Below, piece by piece: positions 39,087 through 49,242 of a DNA stretch of 64,000 bases. Under the pieces are notes generated by a model. That model was not told where the DNA came from. It worked only from the letters and a program-made list of their open reading frames with translations, and did no database searches. The position numbers and the translations under genes are program-made. The number at the start of each line of letters is the position of its first letter. The first letter of the stretch is position 1. The stretch lies in the NCBI GenBank assembly GCA_001970955.1, contig MPUH01000293.1:1-64000 (forward strand). Direction: 5' to 3'. Origin of the DNA: Stentor coeruleus (Eukaryota > Ciliophora > Heterotrichea > Heterotrichida > Stentoridae).

Positions 39087-40166
39087 TTAAAATTAGAAGG
39101 ATTAGTTTTTAAAAAAAATATTTTTAGAGGATTTTGGATAATATTGGTAGATAATGTGGGTAGGAAAAGCTCGTAGAATTGAGTTGGGTGAAAATGATAG
39201 AATACTTTTTATTGATTTATGGTATTTTTTTTAGATAAGTAAATATAAGGGCTTTAAAAGTTTGGATTGTGGAAATTATATTATTATGAATATGTTCTTA
39301 AATTTTATTAAAGCTCTGGGTAAAACAATAATAAACATTTTTAGCTAAAAATAATAAAAAATATCCTTTTTTTGCAAAGCCACTTGCTATAGCTTTATCT
39401 TATCTATTATCTTTAAAAATATGCACTTTTTATTTTATATGTAATTATTGTATTAACTTCAACAAGCTATTTTTTTCTAATCTCAATTTATCAAAAAATT
39501 TCAATTTCCCTGTAATATATAAGCATCATCTTCCAAAATTACTCATTAAAACTCTTATCCTGACATCACAATTTCCTATAAACCCTCAAAATAAATTGCA
39601 TTAATAAATATTCATCTCTGTTTTCATCCCAAAACTAAATTCCCATACTACTCATATATGTTTTTTTCCTAAAATCCAAATTTCTGAACTATTTCCAGTT
39701 TAAATAAATATAAATAATACCTTCTAACCTATAAAATTTTCTTTAAGATTACAACCTAATTTTAAAAGTGAAAATACTCTAAATTCTTCTTTTAGAATAT
39801 GATAATCTCTAAAAATATTTAGCTAAAATCTTAAATATTTTTATCAAAAAAAAAATACTAAGTATGTATATCATCAAAACCCTAAGATAATTATTAGATA
39901 TTTGCCAAAGGATAATATTAAAATTTGATAAGTATAAAAAATAAACACTTATAATACTATCTAAATATATTGGGTTTAAATAAAATAACTTAATTTTAAA
40001 AGCCCCAATAAGAGCCGCTTAAGTCATGATATTCAAAAACCAAATTTTTAAAGTTATTTTGCCAAAATCTGACATGACCTTTTGATTAAATTATATCATA
40101 ATTTTCAAATACCTTTATAAGTATATTATATCATATTTATTAAATCGAAAACTCTACAAAAATCTA
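39087..40166. other. 1.1-kb spacer, no gene seen
   Basis: Between two plus-strand genes. G-rich on the plus strand to about 39300, then C-rich from about 39480 to 39800. AT-rich throughout. No ORF or RNA gene recognised. Confidence 0.5.
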
Positions 40167-41255
40167 ATGGAATTTTTTTTGAAAGACTCCAGTTCTAAAT
40201 GCAAAATTTCAGAATCTGAGCTAACTATCAATAACAAAAGTGATGCCCAAGATCTACATAAATCAAAAGAAGGAGAAATTGAAAGTGATGCTCTAGAAGA
40301 AATTTTACTAAGAATAAAAGACGATTCTGATGAAAGAACAAAAATCTCTGAAGAAAACAGAATGAGATTAAATCAGAATAGGGCAGCAACTGTTCCTAAG
40401 TCAATAATTAAAAACCCTGAGCGAAATTCTATTAAAAGAGCTACTGTTACTATAAATAATTCACAAAGTCCACTTCCTACTAAAAACATCATAACAGAAG
40501 ATATACAAGATGAAAGTATAAACATGTATGACTCAGATATAATACTTAAAAAAACTGCAGTAAATGGCCAAGTAAGAAGTTTTCAATATTTCATAGATGC
40601 TTTAAAAAATAGTGTATTTATCAGAGAAAACTATTGGATACAAAAGAAATTTAGGAAATTTTTATTATGTTTCAGCAAAACAATCGAGCTCACAGCACGT
40701 AAAGACCAAAACTTAACTAAAATAATCGACTTAGGTAAAAACGCCTATGATAATTCTTCTCAGTTCCACAAAGATTTATTATTTACTTACTTTTTTTATC
40801 ATTACAACGAACTACAGTTTATTGAAAAAGAATATGTTTGGAGGAAATTAGGGTTTTCATATGGTAACAAAAATGAAATCTCTCAAAAAGGGATCTTATT
40901 GACTTTATTGCATTTAATTTATCTTCATGATTTCAAACCAAATCTCTTACAATTACTATATAAAATAAATTCAATAACAGAAGATAGCAAAAATAATAAC
41001 AATAGAATAATAAGACCTCTAAAAAAACTCATGGAAAATAGTATTGGAAATCTTCAAAGATCATGTTGTAATAGTTATATTAATAAACATCCAGATGATG
41101 ATGAAATAATCATTTTCTTTGAATATCATACTGGAGTTGTTAGTATTTGGGCTGAAAATTATGAAAAAAATCAAGTTTTTCCTGCTGAGAATTTGCTGAG
41201 AGGGACTAATCGGAAGATTAGATTTTGGGTTACAAAAGGTAAAGAGTGCAAATAA
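40167..41255 (+). CDS. divergent ELMO-like domain protein, paralogue of the gene at 20606
   Basis: 362 residues. The N-terminal ~130 are disordered and charged. The C-terminal ~220 form a helical domain with VWRKLGFSYGNKNEISQKG followed by ILLTLLHLIYL, matching the block in the 20606 gene position for position. Upstream both share an H-x-x-[LI]-[LF]-x-x-[YF]-[YF] element. Downstream both have an FFEYHT/FFEYQT and W-A/S-x-x block. The pattern recalls the ELMO domain core, but the similarity is distant. Paralogy between the two genes is the safer statement. Confidence 0.65.
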   Translation: MEFFLKDSSSKCKISESELTINNKSDAQDLHKSKEGEIESDALEEILLRIKDDSDERTKISEENRMRLNQNRAATVPKSIIKNPERNSIKRATVTINNSQSPLPTKNIITEDIQDESINMYDSDIILKKTAVNGQVRSFQYFIDALKNSVFIRENYWIQKKFRKFLLCFSKTIELTARKDQNLTKIIDLGKNAYDNSSQFHKDLLFTYFFYHYNELQFIEKEYVWRKLGFSYGNKNEISQKGILLTLLHLIYLHDFKPNLLQLLYKINSITEDSKNNNNRIIRPLKKLMENSIGNLQRSCCNSYINKHPDDDEIIIFFEYHTGVVSIWAENYEKNQVFPAENLLRGTNRKIRFWVTKGKECK

Positions 41256-41443
41256 TGTGTGATAACTTAGTTAAGTAGTTTTTATTATTCATATAAGTAA
41301 TAAGATATAGTATTTTTGATAGTATTTGTTTGTGATAATATAGAATTTGATTCAGAAAGAAAAATAAAAAAGATATGTTATTGGGTGTTAAGGAACAGTA
41401 TGAGCCTAAACTTTAGATTTTAAGCTATTTATATTTTAGCATG

Positions 41444-42529
41444 CTAAAAATTCATGCTTCTTCGTTTAGTATTGGAAAAGTCCTCTTTGACTCCAAGTAA
41501 CTCCATGCTTTTCACTCGGTTCCTACGCCCTTGGACTGGTTTGATTTGACTGCACATTATTTTCATAACACGTTCATCTGTAAAAAGCCCATGAAGCTTG
41601 TTTAAATAAATCTCATATCTAATATCATTCATTCCTGAAAAATGTTCCACCGCTTTCTGATACAAAGCAATAAGTCCATTGATTTTTTCATCATCCACCA
41701 TAGTTTCAATAAGCCTCTCATTTCTTTCAATCTTCCTTAATATATCATAAACCTTAAACTTATCTGAGTTTTCCTCAATATCAAGTCTATATGATTTCTG
41801 AACAATACTTCCAAGTTTATTAGCATTTTCACATATTAAACTAATAATACTCTTAGCTTGATTAGTCCTTAAAACTTGAAATTTAGCTCCAATACTTTCA
41901 TGCCATTCTAATAAAACCCTATCATCATGATGTTTACTTTTCTGTATAGATTGTAACCCTGAAAGACTAGCCCAAAAAACAATATACCCCCAATTATTTG
42001 ATGATTTTGAAGGTTCTAATATAAGAAAATAACTATGTGTGATAATCAAAGCTCTTGATCTTGTAACATTTTCATTAAGAGGATCAACTTCAACACAATA
42101 ACACCAAAGCATTCCTGGTTTATCTGAATAAAAAGATAGATCAACAGGATCTAATAAATAAAATTCTCCTTTATCTTCTTGAAGCTTGTTTTGTTCTAAG
42201 AATTTTGGTGTTGAAAGTATTATATCTTTACATGTTGATAATGATGTCCATTCAAGGACTAAAGGGAGAAGATCACGTCCATCGGCGACTGATGGGAAAT
42301 CTAGGTTTGAGATACAGACTAATCTTGGGGGAATTTGAGGGTATTCTGGGAGCATTCGGATTTCGAAGGTAAGGCTGAAGCATTGGAAGATTATTATGTT
42401 GCCTAGGAGAGTTTTTTTTGTTTGGATACGGCTGTTTGGCAGATCGTTACATAGTTCTTTTATGAGGATTTCAAATGAATCTTTGGGTTCGATGCTTGGG
42501 ATAGGTTCTGCAAGCTCACCTTCTGACAT
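41444..42529 (-). CDS. UBC/RWD-like domain plus PH-like domain protein
   Basis: 361 residues. Residues ~20-115 fit a ubiquitin-conjugating or RWD/UEV fold: FEIRMLPEYPQIPPRLVCIS is the typical strand-Pro-x-x-Pro-P turn, and LPLVLEWTSLSTCKDIIL the following helix. The HPN motif and active-site Cys context of real E2 enzymes are missing, so it is probably non-catalytic. Residues ~135-230 look PH-like (MLWCYCVEVDP..., ALIITHSYFLILEPS, WASLSGLQSIQ). The C-terminal ~120 are helical and basic. The combination suggests a ubiquitin- or membrane-binding adaptor; this is inference. Confidence 0.65.
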   Translation of the reverse strand: MSEGELAEPIPSIEPKDSFEILIKELCNDLPNSRIQTKKTLLGNIIIFQCFSLTFEIRMLPEYPQIPPRLVCISNLDFPSVADGRDLLPLVLEWTSLSTCKDIILSTPKFLEQNKLQEDKGEFYLLDPVDLSFYSDKPGMLWCYCVEVDPLNENVTRSRALIITHSYFLILEPSKSSNNWGYIVFWASLSGLQSIQKSKHHDDRVLLEWHESIGAKFQVLRTNQAKSIISLICENANKLGSIVQKSYRLDIEENSDKFKVYDILRKIERNERLIETMVDDEKINGLIALYQKAVEHFSGMNDIRYEIYLNKLHGLFTDERVMKIMCSQIKPVQGRRNRVKSMELLGVKEDFSNTKRRSMNF

Positions 42530-43412
42530 TTTTTAATCTTTGTGCATTTTGGGTTCTTGGCTGATGTAAAAAGAGACTTTTTAGGGTAAGGAAAGGTCGA
42601 TGATGGCTTTGTTGGATGGTGATGGATGAAGATGGAGAAGGAGAATTTTGATGGAAGAGTAAATTTTTGTAAGATTTTGTGGGTTTTAGATGATAAGATT
42701 TTTATAAAATAGATTTTTTGTTGAAACTTTTGTTTGAGAAAAATTTAAGATTGAAAATTATGATGATTAATATTTCGATGTAAATGATTATAGAAAATAT
42801 TTTTGGAAATTATTGGATGTGATTTTATTAGATGAATTGGTTGGTTGAATAAAATTTAATTTTTATTGGAGTAGGGTTTTTTGAGGTTGGATTTGATGAT
42901 TTGGATTTTGGAGAGAATGTTTAGATAGGATGAAATGATGATTTAAGATTTTTTGAAGTTTGGATGTTGAAATTCAGCGTGCGTTGGTTAAAATTCTTAA
43001 ATAATTACATTCTTCAAAATTTGGCCATGATATAAAATGCCAAAATATCAAATTATAAATTATCCATAACGATAAAAACAGAAAAGCTGAATATCACAAT
43101 TATATATACAAAATTTCTAAAATAAAACAAGAGGNATATCTATAATATTTCTAAAATAAAACAAGAGGAATATAACAATTGTGAATAAAAAAACGATTAT
43201 TCGCAATAAATCAAATAACCCTACAAATTATAATATCAAAAACTATATTCAAACCTTAATTCTAATAAAACCTTCAAATTTAATGCATATTCTTCTTGAT
43301 AAAAAACTAAATCCACCTAAATTAAAAAAATCCTAATCTTTATAAACAGATCATCAATTCAAAAAAAATCTAAAAAATCGACTTCAACTCTTATTACCAT
43401 AACTCCTATATA
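42530..43412. other. divergent spacer with extreme skew
   Basis: The left half (42530-42970) is extremely G-rich and C-poor on the plus strand; the right half (43000-43412) is C-rich and G-poor. The switch lies near 42980. It contains an assembly join at 43135. No ORF or RNA gene recognised. Confidence 0.6.
43113..43168. repeat. assembly join: short direct duplication around N at 43135
   Basis: At least 22 nt (43113-43134) recur at 43147-43168 on the far side of the N, with similar flanks. This fits the same unmerged contig-overlap pattern as the other N positions. Confidence 0.75.
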
Positions 43413-44963
43413 ATGGAAGAAATTTCGCAGCAAGACCTTGAACAAGTCGCATTTATCTTCGACCAAATAAAAAACTTCTTCAGAAACAAAGAAACCAGTT
43501 CCTCCAAAGTCCTTTCCGAAGAACTCGAAGAAGCCGTCACCAGCACAATGACTGAAATTTCATCCAAAATTTGCGAAGATCTCACAGAAGACTCATTACA
43601 ATTGCATATTCTCTCATCAAGATACAACCTTTTCAAGTTTTGTGCTGATAAAATGTCTATGATCCAAGACGATGAGCCCTGTGCAATTTGGAACCAAATT
43701 TTTTTTCAACTAGAAAAAGTGTACCTCCAAGTTTTATCCACAGCTTTTAAATCATCAGAAAAAGTGAACCAATTAACCGAAGAGCTAAAAAACACTAAAA
43801 AAGAAACAGATGATATTCTCCAAGCGGCTGAAGAATTAGAAAAAACAGCATCAGTAATTTTTATAAAGATTTTATCACAAGAACGTGATACTTTAAAGCA
43901 AGAAATTGATAAAATCAAATATGAAGCTCAAGAAAACATAAACCAATTAGAAGAAGAAAACAAAAAATACCTAGAAAAAATCATAAAAATGTCCAAACAC
44001 TCTGCTGAAAGTAAAATGCCTATGCAAGTCCCTGTTAAAAAAGAAATCCGTGATGTTAATCCTTACAACAACATAAAAACTTTTACAAAATCCTCAGTAA
44101 CCCCGACAATAAGAGAATTAACATATAAACAAACTAAAGATTTTATTGAAGAAATCTATCAAGTTAAAGTGAAATATGATCAGAAATGTAATGAAAATAG
44201 ACAAATTATTGAAACATTGCCACAGTATTTACCTAATTATTTGATTACAAAATATGGGTTGAAATCTTTGGCTAATGAGTGGATGGCTGCAATAGATAAA
44301 GCTGTAAATAAATACTCTTATGATATCGATGTACAGCTTTTTGGTAAGATTATGAAAAATGAAGTTAATGAAGACTTTTTTATTATATTTAAACAAGTAA
44401 GAGAAGCTTCTATTGAAGTATTAAGACAACATTATAAGACAAAATTACCATTTAACACAGAAAAATCAATTAAACAACTAGTAGAAAGCAAGAAAAATGC
44501 GGATTTAGAAGAAGATGAATGGATGACTATAATCAAAGCATTACATGAACAGCAAGATCATGAAGAAGTAATTAGAGCTGTAGTTCAAAAAATTTGGAAT
44601 ACAAACATTTCATCAAGTCCTAAGAAAAAAAAAATTATAAATTTCAATGACCTTATGCAAATTCTCTTAGAATTCCAATTAAGCAGCCATGAAGAGTTTC
44701 TTAGACCTATTTTGCCTATATTCCGTGAGCATGAATTTAATGGTATCTTAACTCATGAAGCATTTAAAGATATAATGAGAGATTTCAATCTTCAATCAGA
44801 AACTAATCGTCTTATAAAAATGCTAGACCCAAATAACACAAATAGTATTACAGTGTCTAATGTTATATCAATGTTTACAGTTGTAATTTTTATATAGGAA
44901 TGCATTGAAGGGGTGGCAATTCTCCACAAGCTTTATGAGGAATTTAATACCGAAATAGAATAA
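43413..44963 (+). CDS. coiled-coil protein with EF-hand-like C-terminus, one 15-nt intron
   Basis: Splicing out 44883-44897 gives 511 residues; unspliced, the frame would stop at the intron's own TAG. Residues ~110-195 are long coiled coil (Glu/Lys heptads). A conserved-looking helical domain follows (~230-330, with YLPNYLITKYGLKSLANEW and a VQLFGKIMKNEVNEDFF block). Near the end there are degenerate EF-hand-like units (REHEFNGILTHEAF and LDPNNTNSITVSNV). The exon after the intron adds ECIEGVAILHKLYEEFNTEIE-like sequence. No membrane segment. Probably cytoskeletal or ciliary; I do not recognise the family. The next gene begins 13 nt after its stop. Confidence 0.78.
44883..44897 (+). other. 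15-nt spliceosomal intron (coiled-coil gene)
   Basis: GTAATTTTTATATAG, phase 0, A at position 10. The final TAG is in frame, so retention stops translation inside the intron. Splicing extends the protein by 21 residues to the TAA at 44961. Confidence 0.8.
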
Positions 44964-44976
44964 ATTATGGTAATAT

Positions 44977-45735
44977 ATGAGAGCTAAGGCCATAGGAAGA
45001 TTGTTTTCTCGTAAGGAAGATTTACTTCCTAAGATCTCACTTGTTGATGATAAGATTCTCAGGAAAATAGAAATTGAAAGGAAGGCTTTGGTTTCATTTC
45101 AACAACAAGCATTTAAGGAAGGAAAAATTGAACCTATGATCCATGTGATGGAAAAAATCCAAGATGCATTGAAAAAAGGAGCCTTAACTCCTTGTGAGAA
45201 AATTGAAACAGCAATAAATCTCCAGCCAGGCGTTAGTTACGACGGATTCATGAAAGATTTTTCTTTAAAATATGGGAATTTCGCCATGGATCTTTATGGC
45301 ACTGAAAAGGATTTAAGACTCGAAAGCATAGAAAGAAAAGGAGAAATCATCCCGGCAGTGGTCAAAGATGTTGATGAAATGATTGAATATCGTAAGTTTT
45401 TTGTATGTAATCCAGGACTACCAGGTTCGATTGAAAATATAAACCCAAATAAATTCCTTAGACTAAAGCCTAAAGAAGAATTCCCGTTAATGCCTCTTGT
45501 CCCTATCAGCCCTATGACAATGAAGCGTTGGGAAGAATTATTAGATATAAAAAGAAAGCAAGGGTATCGATGGAGAGTTGATAAAGGACAATTATACACA
45601 GGTTTTCTAGTAGCAGCATCTTTTATAACATTCTTATTCCTACTCTTTTTCTTATTCCAAAAAGATGAAGATAATTGGGTAGAAATCGAAAGAGCAAGAA
45701 AAAGAAGAACCAAACATGAATATGGGTTTTATTAA
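44977..45735 (+). CDS. tail-anchored membrane protein, unknown
   Basis: 252 residues. The N-terminal ~200 are soluble and mixed helical, with blocks such as GVSYDGFMKDFSLKYGNFAMD and FFVCNPGLPGSIENINP. One hydrophobic helix at ~209-228 (FLVAASFITFLFLLFFLF) lies close to the C-terminus and is followed by a basic tail (ERARKRRTKHEYGFY). This is a tail-anchored or single-pass layout; no signal peptide is present. An upstream ATG at 44967 runs into a stop, so 44977 is the start. It begins only 13 nt after the preceding gene's stop. Family not recognised. Confidence 0.7.
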   Translation: MRAKAIGRLFSRKEDLLPKISLVDDKILRKIEIERKALVSFQQQAFKEGKIEPMIHVMEKIQDALKKGALTPCEKIETAINLQPGVSYDGFMKDFSLKYGNFAMDLYGTEKDLRLESIERKGEIIPAVVKDVDEMIEYRKFFVCNPGLPGSIENINPNKFLRLKPKEEFPLMPLVPISPMTMKRWEELLDIKRKQGYRWRVDKGQLYTGFLVAASFITFLFLLFFLFQKDEDNWVEIERARKRRTKHEYGFY

Positions 45736-45766
45736 TTAGACGTATTTTAATATTTCATATAGAAAA

Positions 45767-46666
45767 TTATGCTAATTTACACGATTCGATACTTTGGAAC
45801 AAAGGTAGTAAGCGTAAATATAAAAGAAAGTCTAATTTATGCCCATTGAACATTCCACAAAAACTCCGACGATTAGATTCAGCTTTGGAGTCAGTAAGGA
45901 AGTGTAGGAGGTACTCGATATTTGGGATTTCGTTTTTTAAGTGTTTTTGGAAGTTGACTCGAAGTTCTTCGATTTTATCAGAGAGTTTTAAAAGAAGGGG
46001 GATGCTAAAAAAAGAGAAGGATAAAGCACTGTAATAGGTATGATGGACGCTACATATACAAAAGAATTCTTCAGGGTTTATACATCCATCAGAGTTCAAA
46101 TCGAAAATTTCCATTATAATCCTTGAAACCAAGCCTTCTTTATTAGTAAGTTCTGCCTCACTTTGCCAAGGCAGAAGTTTGATTTCCTTATTGCATTTTT
46201 TGATCCGCATATAGTTTAATAAATCACTCATAGTTATTGGTTTATTCATTCCTCCTGCAAGAGAAGAATAATAATGCGAATATTTCCCTTCAATTATTTG
46301 TTTATACTTTTCTATTGATTGAAGGACTAAAACTTTTTTTGTTTTCTCATCATAGACGAAATTGAAGTTTTGGCTTTGGAGTTGGTTTTTTTGCATGAGT
46401 TTTTTCTTTAGGGCTCCAAGAGGTCTTTTAATAGAGTTTATTGCATTTGATTTTGTTAGTATACTCATCATTCCTGGTAGGGTTATTGATTGTTTTTTAT
46501 GGGGTATTATTTTTAAACTTGAGATTTGCATTGGAGTATATGAGCTTGTGCTGATTTTATTTACAGAATTTCTCCGATTTAAGGAGGAAAATCTATTTTT
46601 ACTGTTTGAAGGACTGGTGTTGTAGGATTCTGGGGGTGAAATTATGGATTTCCTATATACGAACAT
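45767..46666 (-). CDS. EF-hand protein, unknown
   Basis: 299 residues. The first ~95 are basic Ser/Asn-rich and disordered. A canonical EF-hand loop lies near residues 195-206 (DLNSDGCINPEE, all calcium-ligand positions present). Helical sequence surrounds it, including IMEIF before and FFCICSVHH after. The C-terminal part is helical with several Cys. A single clear EF-hand suggests a second, degenerate partner, perhaps in the DLLNYMRIKK region. Its stop is 31 nt from the stop of the convergent upstream gene. It may be a cytoskeletal calcium sensor; family not recognised. Confidence 0.72.
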   Translation of the reverse strand: MFVYRKSIISPPESYNTSPSNSKNRFSSLNRRNSVNKISTSSYTPMQISSLKIIPHKKQSITLPGMMSILTKSNAINSIKRPLGALKKKLMQKNQLQSQNFNFVYDEKTKKVLVLQSIEKYKQIIEGKYSHYYSSLAGGMNKPITMSDLLNYMRIKKCNKEIKLLPWQSEAELTNKEGLVSRIIMEIFDLNSDGCINPEEFFCICSVHHTYYSALSFSFFSIPLLLKLSDKIEELRVNFQKHLKNEIPNIEYLLHFLTDSKAESNRRSFCGMFNGHKLDFLLYLRLLPLFQSIESCKLA

Positions 46667-46899
46667 TTTTTACATTAAAATTTCCTATTAAGGATAATTA
46701 AATTTTTTATTGTATATTAGAATGTTTAAGGATGGTTTTTTTGTTGTGGAAGGAGGGGGAATGTTGTGATTTGTATGAGAAATTTTAGAGAGGAAAGTTG
46801 GGAATAAGGCTTGTGTGAGGATGATAAAGGAAATTGTATTATTTTATTAAGATGTATAGGTTTGAATTATTATGGTGAATGATTTAAAAGGTTATTTTA
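46667..46899. other. divergent spacer
   Basis: 233 nt, G-rich across its whole length on the plus strand. It lacks the C-rich half normally found before a plus-strand gene. No ORF. Confidence 0.4.
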
Positions 46900-47823
46900 A
46901 TGAATATTTTTGTATTGAGTTTGCAGATTTTAGAATGTGCGATGTATCATTGTGACCAACATGTTATTAAGATGATTTTAGAAAGTGCACAGATACTTTG
47001 TACTGCATGTTGGCTATCTGGAGGTAAAGCTGGGTATAGAGCAGTACTTGAAAAGCATCAATGTAATAAATGGGTTTTGGAATCTTTATCTAACTGGAGA
47101 TGGTTACGATCCCTAGCAATAGCTCTTAATGATGAATACAAATTTCGTTTCAAAAAAAATACTGATCATAAGAGTATTGAAATAATTAATCAGCTTGATG
47201 AACCTAATATTCAAGATAAAGGATTAACACCTTTTGCTCAAGCTATGCCTGATGAATTTAAAGACCCAGATGCAGTTGTTGCTTATAGAAATTACTATGC
47301 CGGGTCAAAATATCGCTTTGCTACTTGGAAAAATAGAGAAATTCCTCGATGGTATATTGAATTGCGTAAAGACTTAGGAGGAGATGCTTTTAATGAAGTT
47401 GAAATGTTACTTGATCCTGAGAATATTAAGAAAAAGAGAAAAGAATCATTGGCTAAAGGGAAGATAAAAGCTCAGAAAAAAAGGAAAATAGAAGAAGCGA
47501 GGATGTTAAAAGATAAGAAAAAAACTGAGAAGAAAGATGGGATGAAGGAAGTAAAGGGAAAGAGAAAAAGTATAAAGCATGAAAATAAAGAAAAAGATGA
47601 TGATGGATTTATAGAAAAAAGTGACTTAGATATTAAAAATGTGAGGGATGAGTTTGAGTTATCAAGTCAGGGTATGAAGAAAATATTAGAAAATAAATTT
47701 GTCATGAATGTTAGGACTAGGAAAATGATAGCTGCAGAGAGACAGGCTGATAAAAATAGCCAAGACCAGAAACAGAAAATCAGTATGTCTGATGATGTAG
47801 GGAAAAAAATTAAGACTGATTAA
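46900..47823 (+). CDS. phage/giant-virus-type domain with Lys-rich tail
   Basis: 307 residues. Residues ~1-165 match a compact family I know from tailed phages and large DNA viruses, in which CAxYHCDxHVVKMILExAQLL, a central NHPCxxWVxxS-like block and QAMPxEYK...AYRNYYxGxKxxFAxWxxR occur in that order. Here they read MYHCDQHVIKMILESAQIL, CNKWVLESLSNW and AQAMPDEFK...AYRNYYAGSKYRFATWKNR. The conserved His/Cys/Asp suggest a metal site or nuclease-like role, but the function is not established. The ~140-residue tail is extremely Lys-rich with nuclear-signal-like runs (KKKRKES, KGKRKSIKH), which points to the nucleus. Transfer from a virus or bacterium is a possible origin. Confidence 0.75.
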   Translation: MNIFVLSLQILECAMYHCDQHVIKMILESAQILCTACWLSGGKAGYRAVLEKHQCNKWVLESLSNWRWLRSLAIALNDEYKFRFKKNTDHKSIEIINQLDEPNIQDKGLTPFAQAMPDEFKDPDAVVAYRNYYAGSKYRFATWKNREIPRWYIELRKDLGGDAFNEVEMLLDPENIKKKRKESLAKGKIKAQKKRKIEEARMLKDKKKTEKKDGMKEVKGKRKSIKHENKEKDDDGFIEKSDLDIKNVRDEFELSSQGMKKILENKFVMNVRTRKMIAAERQADKNSQDQKQKISMSDDVGKKIKTD

Positions 47824-48126
47824 TTAAATATGCTTGAGTTCATGTAGTAATATAATTTTGTTTAATGAATTATATGCTAGAGTAACATAGCTAGTGTAAA
47901 TTTCTCTATCATTCTGAGTATAAATATTTTTATAATAAATCACAAACTTATCAAACTATTTTAATCAACAAATTTCTATCTTATATATACTCACTAATCA
48001 AATTCCATAATTTCATAATCTAAACAAATAAACCTTAGTAATTAAACTCAATCTCTAATTCCCAACTCGTTTACAAAAAAAACCTATAATACTCTAGTGT
48101 TAAAAATATCAAAAAAAACATATAAT
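47824..48126. other. spacer, no gene seen
   Basis: 303 nt, AT-rich, C-rich on the plus strand in its right half. It precedes the next plus-strand gene. Confidence 0.5.
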
Positions 48127-48858
48127 ATGAATATCGAGAAACTTCAAGAACAACTAAAAGAAAAACAAAAAGAACTCGAAGGCGTGTTAAAAGAATTTTC
48201 AGAGTTCCAAGAAACAAGTAAAAGCATCGAACAAGCACTTGAAGAAGAAATCTCAGACTTAAAATCAGAACTTGAAAACACTTTAGAAGAAAATAAAAAC
48301 CTAAACGATAACATCAAAGACTTACAAAATAACACTAAAGACTTACAAGATACTATCAATGAATTAAAAGTAAAAAAAACATAGAAAAACTTTGCTAATA
48401 AAAGCGCTATACTAGAAAAAAACATTTACATCGTGACTACTGAAAAAGAATGTTTTGAAGCGAAATTCAAAGGAGTAACAAAATTAGCAAAAGAGTATGA
48501 AATTGAATTAGAGAAATTTAAAGACACTTTAAGGGAAAAAGATTTTGAAATTGAACAAGTTACAGAATTTTATCATAAAACATTAGAAGATTTAGCAATA
48601 ACATGTTCAGAACTGGAGTCTATTAAAGACTCATCAATGGAAGATATCGAAAGAATGAAAAACCAAATCTCAGAACTGAGTTTAGAACTTGCTATAGCCC
48701 GAAGAAAATCAAGGAGTTTTTCTACACACACAGCTATGAATGCAGTGCGCCATCAAAAAACCCATCTTATTGCATATTCAAAAGGGTCAGCTATTGGTAT
48801 GGTAGATAATCTTATATCTGATTTGACATCAAGATTGAAAACTATGAATTTGTCTTAA
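48127..48858 (+). CDS. coiled-coil protein, one 15-nt intron
   Basis: Two frames joined by the intron at 48370-48384 give 238 residues. The start is the ATG at 48127; an in-frame extension to 48097 would need a GTG. Nearly all of residues ~3-185 is coiled coil with heptad Leu/Ile and alternating Glu/Lys. A short basic segment (ARRKSRSFSTHTAMNAVRH) precedes a C-terminal helix that resembles a capping or dimer end. The second frame has no ATG near its beginning, which supports the splice. A structural or motor-adaptor role is plausible; nothing more can be said. Confidence 0.78.
48370..48384 (+). other. 15-nt spliceosomal intron (coiled-coil gene)
   Basis: GTAAAAAAAACATAG, phase 0, A at position 10, in-frame TAG at its end. 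The downstream frame is exactly continuous with the upstream one after removal. Confidence 0.85.
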
Positions 48859-49242
48859 CAATTTTTTTCAATATCTTATAGCATTTTGACTTAAGACATT
48901 TAGGTTTTTATACTGATTTTATAATATCCTGATATATAGGTTATATTGTCCTTTTTTATTATTTTTGATGATTAAGAAGATAATATTATGATATAATTTA
49001 TATGATAACTTTTTTGATTATGATTTAACTTTGCCTAGTTTGATAAAAGAAATATTAAAATTGTTATGAAAAATATTTGAGAATATATGATTGAAAAGTA
49101 TTATTTCAAACCTTCAAACAACCCTTTTCACAATCAAAAAAACCTTCCAATCTCATTATCTCCACCCAAAAACCCAAACAATAAAAAAAAACATAAAAAC
49201 TAATATAAAAAACTCAACTTTTTCTATAATTTTTTAATATAC
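48859..49242. other. spacer between convergent genes
   Basis: 384 nt, AT-rich; C-rich on the plus strand from about 49105 to the histone H3 stop. No ORF or RNA gene recognised. Confidence 0.45.
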
